Below, one piece after another: positions 1 through 11,327 of a stretch of DNA of 64,000 nucleotides. This stretch comes from Steinernema hermaphroditum. Its lineage: Eukaryota; Nematoda; Chromadorea; Rhabditida; Steinernematidae. The position numbers and the translations under genes were made by a program. Under the pieces are notes generated by a model. That model searched no databases, had not been told where the DNA came from, and saw only the letters and a list, made by a program, of their open reading frames with translations. Numbering within the stretch: the stretch's first letter is position 1; every line of letters starts with the position of its first letter. The stretch lies in contig CM059624.1 in NCBI GenBank assembly GCA_030435675.1, positions 6,534,769 to 6,598,768 of the forward strand, in the 5' to 3' direction.

Positions 1-424
1 TCCGCGCGATCTTAGGACACTCTCAGGCGAATGGGGCGCCATACCAGGAGTACTGCTGTCGGGTTTAGGTACTTGTTCGGGAATCACCCAAATGGCGACA
101 CTTCGTGTTTTCGACAGAAAAGGCTTTTTCGTTTCTCCTAACGACAACCCAATACGGCCGCGCTGCCAGCTTTTCGCTGCGATCTCCCGATCGCCGTTCG
201 TACTGCTTTTTCGACCACGCATTTCGCAAATTCAGAAATTTAAGGATCCAAATCGATACTCTTTGAGTAGGACTACAGTATGGCTATAGAAGCTCGTTCC
301 GGGTATTCGCCGTCCGCCTTTGAATTCCTTTGTTTTTGCAGCTAAAGAGGCGCTAATCCGGCGGCGCGCCTCGGAAGAGGGAGTCGAGGAGCGCTCCCCA
401 CGCTCGAAAACAAAACTCACTTAC

Positions 425-484
425 GTGTGTCGCCGAGAAAAACAGCGCGAAGACGAGAAAAGCGGCCGGAATCGGCGAAGTCAT
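425..484 (-). CDS. First coding exon of a secreted protein (partial)
   Basis: On the minus strand an ATG at 484 opens 20 codons, MTSPIPAAFLVFALFFSATH, which have the charge-poor start, hydrophobic core and small residues of a signal peptide. The exon ends exactly at a strong donor (GTAAGTGAG, starting at 424). No convincing downstream exon is visible before the left edge, so the rest probably lies outside the window. It is divergent from the LisH gene at 780. The exon is short, so chance is possible; the product cannot be named. Confidence 0.35.
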
Positions 485-779
485 CGTCGTCTCCTTGTCC
501 TTCGACTGACTGCGGAGTCGCCGTGGGATCGCCACTGCGAAATCTGGTTCCCCGTGCGCCCCGTCACCGCCTAAAATCGCCTCCGTCGCCCCGAAAGATG
601 AGCAACTTTGCGTAAACCCTCAAACTGGATTAAGGGACGGCAGCGACCGAACGATACGGCTGGTCCCGCCGCGAAGGGGTGAAATTTAAACCTGCGCGAG
701 TGAGAGACGCGTCTCGCCCCTCTGGCGCGGATTAGAATCTTCGCTTGCAGATCTCGAGATTCACTGTCTCAATGAAGCG
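485..779. promoter_or_regulatory. Divergent spacer, probable shared promoter
   Basis: About 300 bp separate the minus-strand signal-peptide exon from the plus-strand LisH gene. The spacer is GC-rich and has no open frame that continues into either gene. It must hold both 5' ends if the two models are right. No TATA box or recognisable factor site was identified. Confidence 0.3.
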
Positions 780-3072
780 ATGACCGACCCGCCGAAGGCT
801 TCTTCGAGTTCCTCGGACGGATCGGTGGCGGCGGAAGACGCGAAGGAGGTGGACAACGCCGTGGGAGTGCTCGTGCTTGAGTACCTCAGACGAAAAGTAA
901 GGACATTGTTTTGTGTGAGATTATGAAGTCTCTTCTAGCCTCCCTGAGTGAGATATGTTTGTGGTTGTGATTGTCACACTTCTGGAAGTTCACACTTTCC
1001 ATCACTCACTCCTATTCTGATGCTGTCATGTAGCTGCCCTCACTCAACTCCTTCTTTTCAGTGTCCCAAAACGGCAAGAGCGTTCAAAGAAGAAGTCGAT
1101 TTCCTGAAGACGAGGGAGAAGAACGGAATCCACTCGGCGCTCCAAGGAATGACTCTGGAAAGGGTCGTGTCCGCCCACTTCGGATCGGCCACGCTTCTGC
1201 AGAACTATGCCCGACAGCTCCAGAACCTTTCCTGCGAACTCCTCGCTAAATCATCGGCGTTTTCTCTCCTGGACCCTCTCGAAGCGTGAGTACCCTCATC
1301 GTCTTCCATAGTAGTACTATTTTTTAGCCCGGCGACCTCAAAACGTCATGAGGAACCCTCAGGAAGAGAAGAATCCAGTGAGCTACTTCCGGATCAGTTT
1401 GAAGAAGTCAACTGCGAAGATACCTTCCACAAAGCTGAAGAGACCGCTTCGGCGAAGATCGCTCTGAAGGCGAAAAGGAGTCCAAAGAAGACGGAAAGGG
1501 TCGAGAGGACGGTGGAAGCCCTTCCGAGTGAAAAGGACGCCGCTGCCGGCGACCTTCTGGAAGAACTGATGGCCTACGAGCAGAACTTGAGGGCGATCGA
1601 GAAGGAGAGGCTGAAGAAGAAGAAGCACGAGGAGAGGCTGGGGAAGGAGAAGAAGGCGAAAAAGAACCGGGAGCACCGTAGTTCCTCGAAGCGGCGTCCT
1701 CGAGAGGAAACTCGAGAGGAGAGGGAGGAGAGGGAGAGGAAGGAGGAGGAGGAACGCAGGAAAAAGGCGGAGAACAAGGTAACCATGTGTTCTTAGGGCT
1801 TTCACTGAAGTTTCGTCTTGATTGCAGCGGCTAACGGTGGACTACCAGTACCGATTGTGTGCGAATTTTCCGGCTCTGCGAGCGGAGTCTGCTGATAATT
1901 GTGAGTTTCGGGAGCTATGTCATTTTATGGGTATTATTAATTTGGGGAGATTTCTCTGAGATTTCTTAACACCAACCGAATCTATACAGAATGCACCAAA
2001 TAAAAGGAGTCTTGTCTAGATATGCACCTTCTCGAAAGAACTCAAAGAAACTACAGACCGAAACCCTTGGAAGAAAAGGCCGAAATCGGAAGCGTCACTC
2101 CAGAATCCTCGAGGGAATCGAGCCCGAATCCAGAAGAGAGAACTCCCGAGAGGAAGGTCGAGATCCCGAGCGTCAAGTTCGAGCCCGCCACGCCGTCTGC
2201 CTCGTCGTCGCCCCTGGCCTCCTTCCCTCGGAAAGGACTTAGTACGAAGAAGCGGCCCCGTGTGGAGGAGCCAAAGAAGACGCGGGCGGCGCCCGGCATG
2301 GCGGAGCAAAACGCGGCACTCGCCTTCCTTCTGCCGGCGCAAACCCTTCGGAACAACTTCTCGATTCCGAAGAAGAGGAACGCCTCGAACCAGGCGTCCG
2401 TGCAGAACTCGCCCATGTGCCTAGAGGAGGGCAGAGGCGATGCGGGACCTAGCGGCCTCCAGAACGGCAAGAAGGAGGGAAGACGCGGGCCGTGCACGCC
2501 TCCGCCGAGGTCCGTCGGGACGATGAAGAAGCGCGATCTGGAGAAGTCGGGGCTCGAGGAAGTCTACGAGAACATCAGTCCTGAGTACCTCGAGATGGTG
2601 ACGTCGTCGAAGGACGAGGACGGCACGCCCACTCCCCAGTCGACCTCCGAAAGCAGTTCTGTGCAGACGCCCTTGATGGACACGCCGGCCAAGAGGGTCT
2701 GCTTCCGGAAGGTGGGGGACACAGACCTCTTCAAGCGGCTCCAGGCGGAGGCGCTGGCCAGCGAGAACGGCTTTGACAGTCCGGTAAGAGGATCATCAAG
2801 GAGATCTTCGACGACTCTTGTAGGCTTTCTCGTCTCCCCCCTTCGAGGACGCGAACCACCCACTGTCGCCGCAACACACTTCACTTTCGGCGCGCAAAAA
2901 GAAGAAGTCAAGATGGGACACCGACTTTGGCAGCATCGAAAGGCATACTGTCGACTCGCGATCGCCACAGGAGAGAGGCCCAAGGCACTTCCTCGAGAGC
3001 GACGAGCGGAAGTCCATCGTGAAGAAGCTGCACGGAACGTTCGAAAAGACCATACTTGACCCAGTTGACTAG
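780..3072 (+). CDS. LisH-domain, charged nuclear-type protein (NPAT-like candidate)
   Basis: Six exons (780-896, 1062-1285, 1328-1778, 1828-1900, 2020-2783, 2824-3072) join in phase to about 625 residues. A LisH motif lies at residues 29-52 (VLVLEYLRRK, CPKTARAFKEE): a small dimerising helix pair seen in NPAT, LIS1 and TBL1. It is followed by a helical stretch, then a long Lys/Glu/Arg coiled segment near residues 170-265 (runs such as EEREERERKEEEER), then a low-complexity Ser/Pro region with basic patches (KKRPR, RKKKKSR) that look like nuclear signals. The order LisH, charged linker, disordered Ser/Pro tail resembles NPAT, but no decisive C-terminal motif was recognised, so that name is only a suggestion. 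An AATAAA lies near 3182. Reading through the intron at 2784-2823 stays open for a while, so a retained-intron C terminus is conceivable. Confidence 0.7.
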
Positions 3073-3251
3073 GTTTAGGCAGAGTTGTATTTTATGTATA
3101 TTCGTGGATTTATACGAAACGGGTTCAATTTGGGGTAAAAATGTGATACCTATGGAATCTATCAAACGTACCGGTATGTGAAATAAATTTCTAATTCTGT
3201 CCTCTGGTCTCATCTTACTGTAAATCGTGTAAAATCGTGTAAATCGTGGTC

Positions 3252-6057
3252 TCATCTTACTCGTTTCGTCTTCAGAATTCCAACGTGTGCTTGGAATTTG
3301 GCCATCTGCTCGTCGCTCATGAAGACGTCGAAGACCAAGAATCGTCCGCATTCCGAAGGGTACGGCTCAGAGGAGACGAGCTGCTCGCGGTAGAGGTACG
3401 GTATCGCCTTCGACTCGGGCTTCAGCTTTAGGCGGCGGGGTCTGCTTCCTGTGATCTTCATGTACACCTGAATCGCGATGAATGTGTACAAGCATCCAAG
3501 GGGTCAAGTTACCTCGTCGATGGTGGTGATCAGTTCTGGGATACCTTCACCGGAGACACATGAAGAGAAATGGGTGACTCCGAGGTCCTTTAGCTTCTCG
3601 ATGGTGCTGCTATCCTTGAGTTTGTCGACCTTGTTCCCCACCGAAATCATGTTGTTCACGAGCGATTCGTCGATGTGCAGATTCTGAAGGGTTTCCAGCA
3701 CATTCTCTCGTTGTGCCAGAACGTCGGGATGAGAAACATCGTGGATATGAATAAGTACGTCCTGAACAGAGCCGTTACAGAGAAGAGCAATAGATTTGAG
3801 GTTACCGAGTGAACAACGTGGCTCAGAGTGGCAGAGAACGAGGAGAAGAGCTGTACAGGAAGTTGGGAGATGAATCCGATGGTGTCCGCAAACATCACGT
3901 GCCTTCGGGAAGGGAGAATCGCGGAGTGGAGAGAAGTATCGAGAGTCGCGAAGAGTCGATCTTCACCTTGGAGCGATGTTGATCCCGTCAGCTTCTTGAT
4001 CATCGTGGTCTTGCCGGCATTGGTGTATCCGATCACAGATACTACGGCAGGTTTCACCACCGTTCCACGCGGGGTCCGCCTCTCGATCTCCTCCGTCTTC
4101 GACTCTACTGCGAGTTTCAACTTCTTCCGAATGCTTTGCTCATGCTGCCGAAGAAGTTCGTACTTATCAGCTCCTCTAAAGTTGAAACCGTAATAAGAAA
4201 GTGCAGCAAAGAGTACTCACGAGTTCGACTTTACAACTCCGAATTTGACATTGAGGACGCTCTGATTCTCATCGCTATTATCGAAGTACCTCATTCGGTG
4301 TCTACAAAGAGTAAATAGGCGAAATGTGATATACGGTACTGCAGAATACCTGATATACGGTATCTCCGCTAACTCAATTTGCAGTTTCGCTTCCTTTGTT
4401 CTCGCGTAATGCTTGAAAATCAGTAAGACAACGTTGTAGCGATCGTAAATTGGGCAACCGAAGACGCCATGGAGCTCGCTCTGAAAAAAGGGTTATGTTT
4501 AGCGAAATAACGTCAGTCCACGATGCCATTTCGAAGCACCTCGGAAACATTACAGGGTGCGCCAAAAATGATTAAACGAAAAAAGACAGATTATGTCATT
4601 TGATGGGATCGGTCGTACGAGTCGGGTAGACAGAGTTTTGTGTCTCGTTCTGCAAATTCTGCAAAATTAGACATTAAAGGGACCCGGTCATGGATAAAAA
4701 AAGTTTTATAAATTGTCTGAAAATGTGTGTACCCCTGTTTTCGGGGTCGCTGAGCACGGTGGTGAAGTCGTTTTCCCAAAAAACCCAGTAGTTTTCAAGA
4801 AACGGACCTTAGGATTCAGAATGTGTTTTACCATCGGTCCCGACACGATCTATCCGGCGCGGCACGAGTTGCGCAATATTTTCACTCTTTTTGGCCGAAA
4901 TAGGCGACGAGCAGGTCCGCGCTTGGGAACGTTTTGCTCAGCAGCTCCTGGCGCGTCGAATGAGCCCAGGCGCGTCTAGATTGGATAAGTGCGTAGAAAA
5001 CGCGGGAACTACGGTCGTGTCCGTCATGGTAGTCGTTTCGGGACCGGCAGACCGAGAATTAGACAACAAAACTGTGTGGATCCTAAGGTCTGTTTCTTGA
5101 AAACTATTGGGAATTTTGAGAAACTGATTTCAGCATGATGTTGGGCAGCCTCTAAAACAAGGAGGTAAAAGGGTTTCGGAACGAACTGCGAACTCTGCCT
5201 TGCGCTTGAAGGCAAAGTTTGCACGACGTTTTTTGTCTATTTTTAGCTATTTCTCGGAAACTATCATGTTTTCCGAGAAACCGACTTAACCATCGTGTTC
5301 AGCGACCCAGAAAACAGGGGTATACAAATTTTCAGAAGATTTGAAGAACTTTTTTTATCCATGACCGGGTCCCTTTAAGTGTTAATTTGTCGCTGAGCCG
5401 CGGTTCCGGAACGGTCACAAAAGCTGTTGTCGCCTTTTTGCATCTAGACGTTACGTAAGAAGATCTACAAGGTGTTGGAGCTGAACTGCCAATAGGGGAT
5501 GTCGATGGTGATATTTCTTTGTGATATATTCTTCTTTTTGGCACACCTCGTGCATGCACACTCTACGACAGATAAACCAAATGAAAGGAACCTGTTGAAG
5601 AGGAGAGAGGATGTCGACGTTGATCATGACGGCGCTCACGTGGTGTCGATTCTTGACTTCGACAAGGGCGTCAAGGCGCCCCGCCCCCCATATGCGCTTC
5701 TTCTTCGTGTTGTAGTCGGTGCCAACGATGACCGAGTTTGCTACCGTAAACCCTGGCAGCGTTCTCACAAGAGTGATCGCCTCCGCCAGTTGCAGCTCCG
5801 AGTTCGTTGTCTTCGGCGCCGAATTCTCGCCCCACCGAATTTTCGGGTGGATGACAAGGAACGAGTGGCGCGCGTCTTCTGGAGACAGCGCTGCTCCCGA
5901 CTCCGTCACTAATTGACGATATCTGGAAGGAGAAGAAGGTGGAGAAAAGAGAACCAATGACGAACCTTTCGCTAAGGGGCGATTCAGAAGATTCCATCGA
6001 AGAGGAGCATCCGCGCCAGGAGGCGAGTCTCGGAAGGCGCAGTAACCTCCTCAGCAT
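3252..6057 (-). CDS. GTPBP6: HflX-family GTPase, GTPBP6-like, probably mitochondrial
   Basis: Seven exons (6057-5966, 5922-5592, 4480-4350, 4301-4221, 4175-3806, 3761-3513, 3467-3252) join in phase to about 489 residues. HflX proteins bind the large ribosomal subunit and split or rescue stalled ribosomes; animal GTPBP6 acts in mitochondria. The family marks are in order: the N-terminal domain (GAGRLDALVEV), the linker helix motif YDRYNVV...YARTKEAKLQ, the G1 loop GYTNAGKTTMIKKLTGS, the switch region ATLDTS, G3 as DTIGFISQLP, and G4 as NKVDKL. The start MLRRLLRLPRLASWRGCSS is basic and non-acidic like a mitochondrial presequence. The acceptor ATTTAG touches the ATG, which fits trans-splicing. 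Intron 2 (4481-5591) carries a complete transposable element. Two donors are GTTCGT and GTTCCT, weaker than usual. It lies 159 bp behind the KAT6 stop on the same strand. Confidence 0.85.
4678..5374. mobile_element. Non-autonomous DNA element with TTAA flanks, inside HflX intron 2
   Basis: The ends are inverted repeats: AGGGACCCGGTCATGGATAA at the left and its complement at the right, 28 bases perfect and then roughly 80-85 percent alike for about 60 more. Both ends abut TTAA (4674-4677 and 5375-5378), the target-site type of piggyBac-like elements. The 697-bp interior holds degenerate repeats of the arm sequence (a second version around 5095-5160) and no transposase. A separate CAGGGTGCGCCAAAAATG sequence near 4553 looks like a mariner-type end and may be another insertion. 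Confidence 0.75.
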
Positions 6058-6215
6058 CTAAATCCATCCAGTTCAACCGCGCTCATGCGTGGCTTTCCAG
6101 TATGATTTGATCAAAGTGAACAAAATAATCGAAGAACAGTGCTGTACAACGCCATAGGCAATATTCATGTGTTTATTATTTAAATGGTAAAACAATGCAT
6201 AGAGTATATGACACT

Positions 6216-8126
6216 TTATGAAGCGGAATACGTTGTGAACTTTGTTCCTGGAGACAGCGGGTTTTCCGGCTTCCATATTAATAATTCGGGTTTGACAGTT
6301 CTTCGGCGGATCATCGACAAGGGCGCGTAATATGCGGGGTTCTAAACGGTGATTCTTCAGAGAACAATGTCGTAGGGATGAGGCACCTACAGGATTCAAG
6401 AAGCAGTTAGATGACTCTTTTCGGAAATGGATAATTCGGCTTTCAACGAGGGTTTGGAGCAAGTCGGACTGGTGAATGCCCGTTGCATGGCTAAGGTCCT
6501 TTACGCTGAACACAGTTTCCTTGTTGTTTTTCATCTTCCGGATGTGTGCAAAGATCACCGCCTTCCAATAGCTTCTATAGGTCAGTAGTCCTAGATCGGA
6601 CAGTGGGTGTTCAGGAGATCCAATCTTCTTTTCGCGTAGCGAAAGTTGATAACCTGAACAATTACAGCAAGATGTGTTTAAATCAGTCCGACTTACTAAG
6701 ATCAATCAACAATTTACCATATCCCGACCGTCGAGCAACTGGAAGAGTCAAAAGGCAACTGAGGTTGTTGTTTTTGCTCGGATTTTTCTCCTGCAAGTAG
6801 CAAAGACTAGATAACAATGTAATAACCGCCAACAACCTTTGAGAAGTATCCTCGAATTACAAAACCCTTAGTGGTGTGCTCACACAGGATGTAGAACTTG
6901 AAAGTGTCCACCTCGTGATAGAGCGTTTTTGAAGATAGGAAGACCTTCGCAAGGAGACACAGTTGGCGACAGTACTCGCGCTCCACGATCCCATCAACTT
7001 CAAATACCGATATGCGTTCTGCCACATCGCGATAGATCTCATTTCCTGGAGGATGGCGCCATTTACAGCAGTTCTACAAATAACGTGTGATTTACATTGA
7101 GATAGATTTCTTCCTACTCACAGCGTGATTGACATATTCGGGTTTGTCGCTATACGAGCGCAAGCAAAACGCACAAACATAGATTTCCGGGGCGTTCCTG
7201 ATTTCATCAGGATATGGCGACTGATAAATACATTTGCTTCTGCCATTGAAGTAGTTGATGTATTGCTCGCTTTCACTGGATTCGGGAGAGGGATGCAACG
7301 GTAATTCTGGAGAAGGTGGATCGTCGACCATATCCAAATGGGAATTGGTTGCCGCGTTATGCCTGAATCAGAGCTTTGAGTGAGCACCAGTGAACGCTAC
7401 TAACAGCTCCCAGTCGGTGTCCGTGACGACCACAAAGTCATCTTCATGCCGGGAGGTGCTGGGCTTCTCGGGATCCATTTCGTCAGATGACACGCTGATG
7501 TTGTGACACCTCTTGTAATGATCGACGATGCTATTGTGAATTTGATCACGCTGCTCTTGAAGACCGGGACACCAGGGTAGCCGCTGAGTGGCGCTTACTG
7601 ACTTCCTTGGCTTTCGGTTTGGCGTTCGGGAGATCTTCGCCAGGGGCAGTTTAACTGAACTGGCATCAGCTTCTCCAATGAAAGGACAGCACAAATCGCA
7701 AAGCCATTCATCCACACTTGAGGAAGTCTTCGGAGCACAGTGTCCATGGAACGCATGTCCGCAATGGAAGCAAATTCGATTGCTGGCGTCATCGATGAAC
7801 TTGTTACAAATATGGCAAAGAGCACATCGGGGGCAGATCCATTTTCCTGGTTCAACGTACTTCAATTCCCGAAGTCCGATACACTTCTTGGTCATATGAA
7901 TCTCGGCAGGACAACGGGCGCATTTTATCAAATCACCGTCTTCTTCGACACACACGCGACACGCCGACTTGGTTTCTTTTTTGTCCTTCTTTTCCAGGGC
8001 ACGAGTTTTCATTGGCGAATGCTTATTCTTCCGATTTTTTTTCTCTTTCCGAGCTTTCTTCATCTTCCGTCCTTTCTCCTCCTCCGGCTTTTTCCTGCCG
8101 TTCTTCAGCATCGCTCGAGTTCTCAT
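6216..8126 (-). CDS. KAT6: MYST histone acetyltransferase of KAT6 (MOZ/MORF) type, double PHD finger
   Basis: Exons at 8126-7401, 7362-7132, 7073-6837, 6790-6697, 6653-6391 and 6341-6216. The N-terminal exon encodes a lysine-rich stretch and two fused PHD fingers ([17 protein letters not shown]... then [19 protein letters not shown]...), the acyl-lysine-reading module diagnostic of KAT6 (MOZ/MORF). The MYST domain follows: the C2HC finger ([19 protein letters not shown]), [35 protein letters not shown], the acetyl-CoA loop [13 protein letters not shown], and [11 protein letters not shown]. It ends [11 protein letters not shown] like other MYST enzymes. In C. elegans the counterpart is lsy-12, acting on histone H3 in neurons. 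A minus-strand AATAAA lies about 40 bp past the stop. The reading phase across the first intron (7400-7363) does not close with the obvious sites, and the true N terminus may be upstream; no H15 domain was seen. Confidence 0.85.
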
Positions 8127-8791
8127 CGCCGAATGCTAGCGATCTGCAAAATGGTGAACGTACTACAACTGTATCGCATAAACGAGAACGGAAAATTCAG
8201 AATCAACTATTTAGAAAGGCGCGAACGATTTGAACCATCCCATTGTCCCGAAAAGAATCGTCTTCCAGCAAAAGGCGGCAACGACAGCAAATCGATATCG
8301 CGAAGAGCTCGGAAGCTTACAAAGCGCGCGAATGTCATTGCATTTGCATAAAAAAAAAGACGTAGTTTGCGTCACCCGATCTAGTTTCAAAATTCAGACG
8401 ACAGTGAAACGCACAGTAAGCACATTACAGATCAGATCTGTGCGGGTCAAAAAAGCTGAACGCCGGAAGAGTTCCAGGAATTTACGTGAACGATGCCACG
8501 ATCCTTGCGTGAGTTGCGCCATCCGGACCGGCAAACAGACAAATCCAGCAGAGACCGTCTGGCCGGTCAGCATGTTGTTGTCTGCATCGCGCGTCGCGGC
8601 AGGACCTTCCCCGACGGCACTTTTCTGTGCCGCGAGATGGACGAAACGTGAATTGGCCGCCGTGCTTGTGAGAATGAGTTTTTATTGTGTTTTTGAGTAT
8701 GGACGAATATTGTATCTCGGAGATATACATCTCGGATCGGATTTGTAAGACCGTGTTTTGTACAGATAGAGTGCTCCATTGAGGTAAATGC
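8127..8791. other. Spacer upstream of KAT6, possible unannotated 5' exon
   Basis: The 665 bp between the MADF gene stop and the first certain KAT6 exon contain an acceptor-like TTTTGCAG at about 8142 on the minus strand, so KAT6 probably has at least one upstream exon here. A candidate minus-strand segment near 8577-8488 runs from an ATG to a donor (GTAAATTCC), but its translation has no recognisable domain. Nothing else can be supported. Confidence 0.3.
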
Positions 8792-9788
8792 CTATCGCTG
8801 GTTCAGGGTTTCGGCGATTTCTAGTTCGTATTTGTACACGATGTCGCTGATCTCTTTCCGGAATTTAGCTGCTTGCACGCGCATGTTGTACTGTTCCAGG
8901 TTGCGATACATCTCTGCGACGGTATCACCTGTAATTAGTAGTGTGATTTTACGAATTGGAAGAGATTTTTGCCTGTGGCTTGTGCGATAACCGGATTGGA
9001 CGAATTATCCATCAGATAGTTTACATTCGATGCCGAGAACTCATCGGTTGTGTCCGGATGCGCCATTTCGTGCTTTACGTCGTCCCGTTCTCTGTGTTTT
9101 AATCGTGGACGTTTCATTGAAGGTCCTTGCGGAGGCCATGTGACTGCTTCTTCGAGTATGCTCCTGCAGGTCGTGTCTTCGCCTATTATTGAGCTTTCAA
9201 AGCTCATTTTCGATGTATTCGTCTGTATTTGGTTATAGATTCTGAAGCGGAGATGGACTGGGACAAGAAGTGGGGATCTTACGCTGAGTCAAGGACTTCC
9301 ACGATGAAGGCCATGTGTTCGTAGTACTTCCAGTCGGACAAGGCGGTATCCCAGTCCAGAGTTTCGACGTCCCCCATTTTAGAGCGTAAACGGGTTATCT
9401 TCTTCTTCAGCGTATCACTGAGATTCCTCCATATGTTGTAAACAACTTTTTCTGCAAATTCGAGTGTCACGGACTGACTGGAAACATGGTGTCGTTTTTC
9501 AGTATTCCTTTTATGTAGTTTTTGCTCAGTTATTGAGCGTAGGTGCTGCTGTAAAAGCTTACCGTTGTAGTGAGAAGTGGGTGTTGACATCTCGGACGCT
9601 ATGTTCGCCCACGCTATCTTTTTTGTGGTTGCACAGAAATACTTTTCATGTGATGGATCCCAAACGCAGCGGTTCATCTGAACAAATCCGATGAGCCGGA
9701 CTTTCTCGTCATAGGAAACGTCTTTCAGGTCGACCATGGCTACTTTCTTGTCGAACGATGCACTTCCGACTTGGACGCCTTCCGTCAT
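8792..9788 (-). CDS. MADF-domain DNA-binding protein
   Basis: Four exons (9788-9563, 9477-9283, 9241-8973, 8928-8792). MADF is the Myb/SANT-like DNA-binding domain of Adf-1, expanded in nematodes and insects. It shows here as KVRLIGFVQMNRCVWDPSHE, then IAWANIASEM, an intron, VVYNIWRNLSDTLKKK and the closing WKYYEHMAFIVEVL, where the spaced aromatics are characteristic. The C-terminal half is polar and ends in a helical segment (NLEQYNMRVQAAKFRKEI) that may dimerise. An acceptor (GTGTTCAG) lies 15 bp before the chosen ATG; an alternative ATG at 9812 lies on the other side of that acceptor. The third intron closes in phase only if a GC donor at 8972 is used. No paralogue lies nearby. Confidence 0.75.
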
Positions 9789-10330
9789 CACGGGCGATTC
9801 ACCTGAACACACGGTTTCTGTAGAGGCAAGCGATGCGCACGAAGATGCCTATATGACTCGCGGAGCAACAGAGCAGCTAGTTGTAATAATATAGCAAAGG
9901 GAGGCACTGCGTCGTACAGCAGCGGAAGCAGAGCGGCGCGTCGACGCGCACGTCACGCCGCGAACGCGCTCACGTCACCTCCCGCGTCGCTCGATCGCTT
10001 CGCGCGCGCCACTAGTACGACTCGACAAGCGGTGAGATTTTGAAGTTCCGGAATTTTGAAATTTGGACGAAAGTAAGCGCAGAAACCTGTCAGTTCTTGC
10101 GGATATATACTTCTGTGCCAAATGTGGATTGAAAGAGTGAGTTTTCTTTGCGCCGAAAAAAACGATGTCGTGTTGATATTAATAGTTGGCTTTCGAGATT
10201 GCATTGCTTCGTTGAAATTTCTGAATGTTTCGCGACGAGCTAACCTTTCAATCTTCATGTTCATTAATGGGCTTATTTACCTTTCTGTTTACTTGTAGGT
10301 GAGAACTGCGACACGTTTCACTCCGCAGAA
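9789..10330. promoter_or_regulatory. Divergent spacer between MADF and CZIB genes
   Basis: About 540 bp hold the 5' regions of two divergent genes. The stretch 9900-10020 is strongly GC-rich with repeated CGCG/CGTCACG words, unlike its surroundings. A minus-strand open frame over 9953-10264 has no domain and looks accidental. A TTACTTGTAG acceptor-like site near 10300 may belong to the CZIB 5' leader. Confidence 0.35.
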
Positions 10331-11069
10331 ATGGTGAGTGTTTGGCTTTATTCGCAAGTGTTTGTGTTCCGTCGCGTAGGAAGTGAACAACTGCTTATTC
10401 GTTTCGATTGCTTCTCTGACACGTGTTTTTTAAGCCGATCTTCGCGCTCGAAATTAAGGCAAATCTTGTCGGTGTGACCGACCTCCGCCCAGAAGATTAC
10501 GAAAACTTCCGCTGGTACCTCAAGGTTTGCTGTGCTTGTTCCCAACGGAGATGCTGATCTTTGTCCATTTCAGCTCAAGTGTACGCAGTGCGGTGAAGTC
10601 ACAGAAAACTGGGTTTACGCTGATATCACGGTACGCACTTTTTTATGATATAAATTTGCTATTGGCGTTTTACATTTAGGAAGCTCAGGAGTTGTCGAAA
10701 GGCCACGGTATCGGGCATATCGTGGGCAAGTGCAGTTTCTGCGCACGACAAAACACGGTTGGTAAGTCTAGGCATTCTCTCTACTTTCCTAACGTAACTG
10801 CTTTTCTAGAAATTCTGACGGATTCTTACAAGTCGTATTCCGTAGAGAAGAACGAACAATTCCAGCCGATTGTCAGATTCGAGTGCCGTGGAGCGGAGCC
10901 GGTGGATTTCGACTTCCGCGTCGGATGGAGAGCAGAAGGAATCGAGTCAAGCACCGTCTTCGAAGACATCGATCTCAACGAGAAGGAGTGGGCCGACTAC
11001 GATGAGAAGGCTGGAGAATCCACAGAGATCAACGAACTCTCCTGCCGCTTCACTCACCAGAAGAAATGA
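10331..11069 (+). CDS. CZIB: CXXC zinc-binding protein, CZIB (C1orf123/UPF0587) family
   Basis: Five coding exons (10331-10333, 10435-10524, 10574-10630, 10680-10761, 10810-11069) give 163 residues, close to the usual 160. The two zinc-binding CXXC pairs are seen as LKCTQCGE and GKCSFCARQN, and the family's C-terminal signature follows as FECRGAEPVDFDF, WRAEGIESSTVF and DYDEKAGES. The human protein binds zinc and forms a compact beta-rich fold; its cellular role is poorly defined. The first coding exon is only the ATG, followed immediately by GTGAGT, so the second residue is encoded 102 bp downstream. All introns are short and all phases close. Confidence 0.9.
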
Positions 11070-11327
11070 ACGCTGCCAAGTCGATTGAATGGTTTTGTTT
11101 TTTTATTTATTCATAAAGTTCTAGCCTATTTAGTAGTTTAACTTTCATGAGTTTTGGCTGTTTAATGGAAGGTGCGCGTGCTTCATTCATGACGGTACAC
11201 TGAATGTACAACTTGTAGCGATTGACCGATTGGTCGATTCAGTGGAGCGCATGCTTATCGTTCCTCTGTGTGGGAACAACACCGTCACTTGATGACCCAC
11301 TGAGGCTCGACACTCTTTCTGCCGCAG

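Noticed and set aside
8230..8748. Plus-strand frame of 172 codons upstream of KAT6 with several Cys and His
   Set aside because: Cysteine spacing fits no zinc finger, and codon use and orientation do not match the neighbouring genes.
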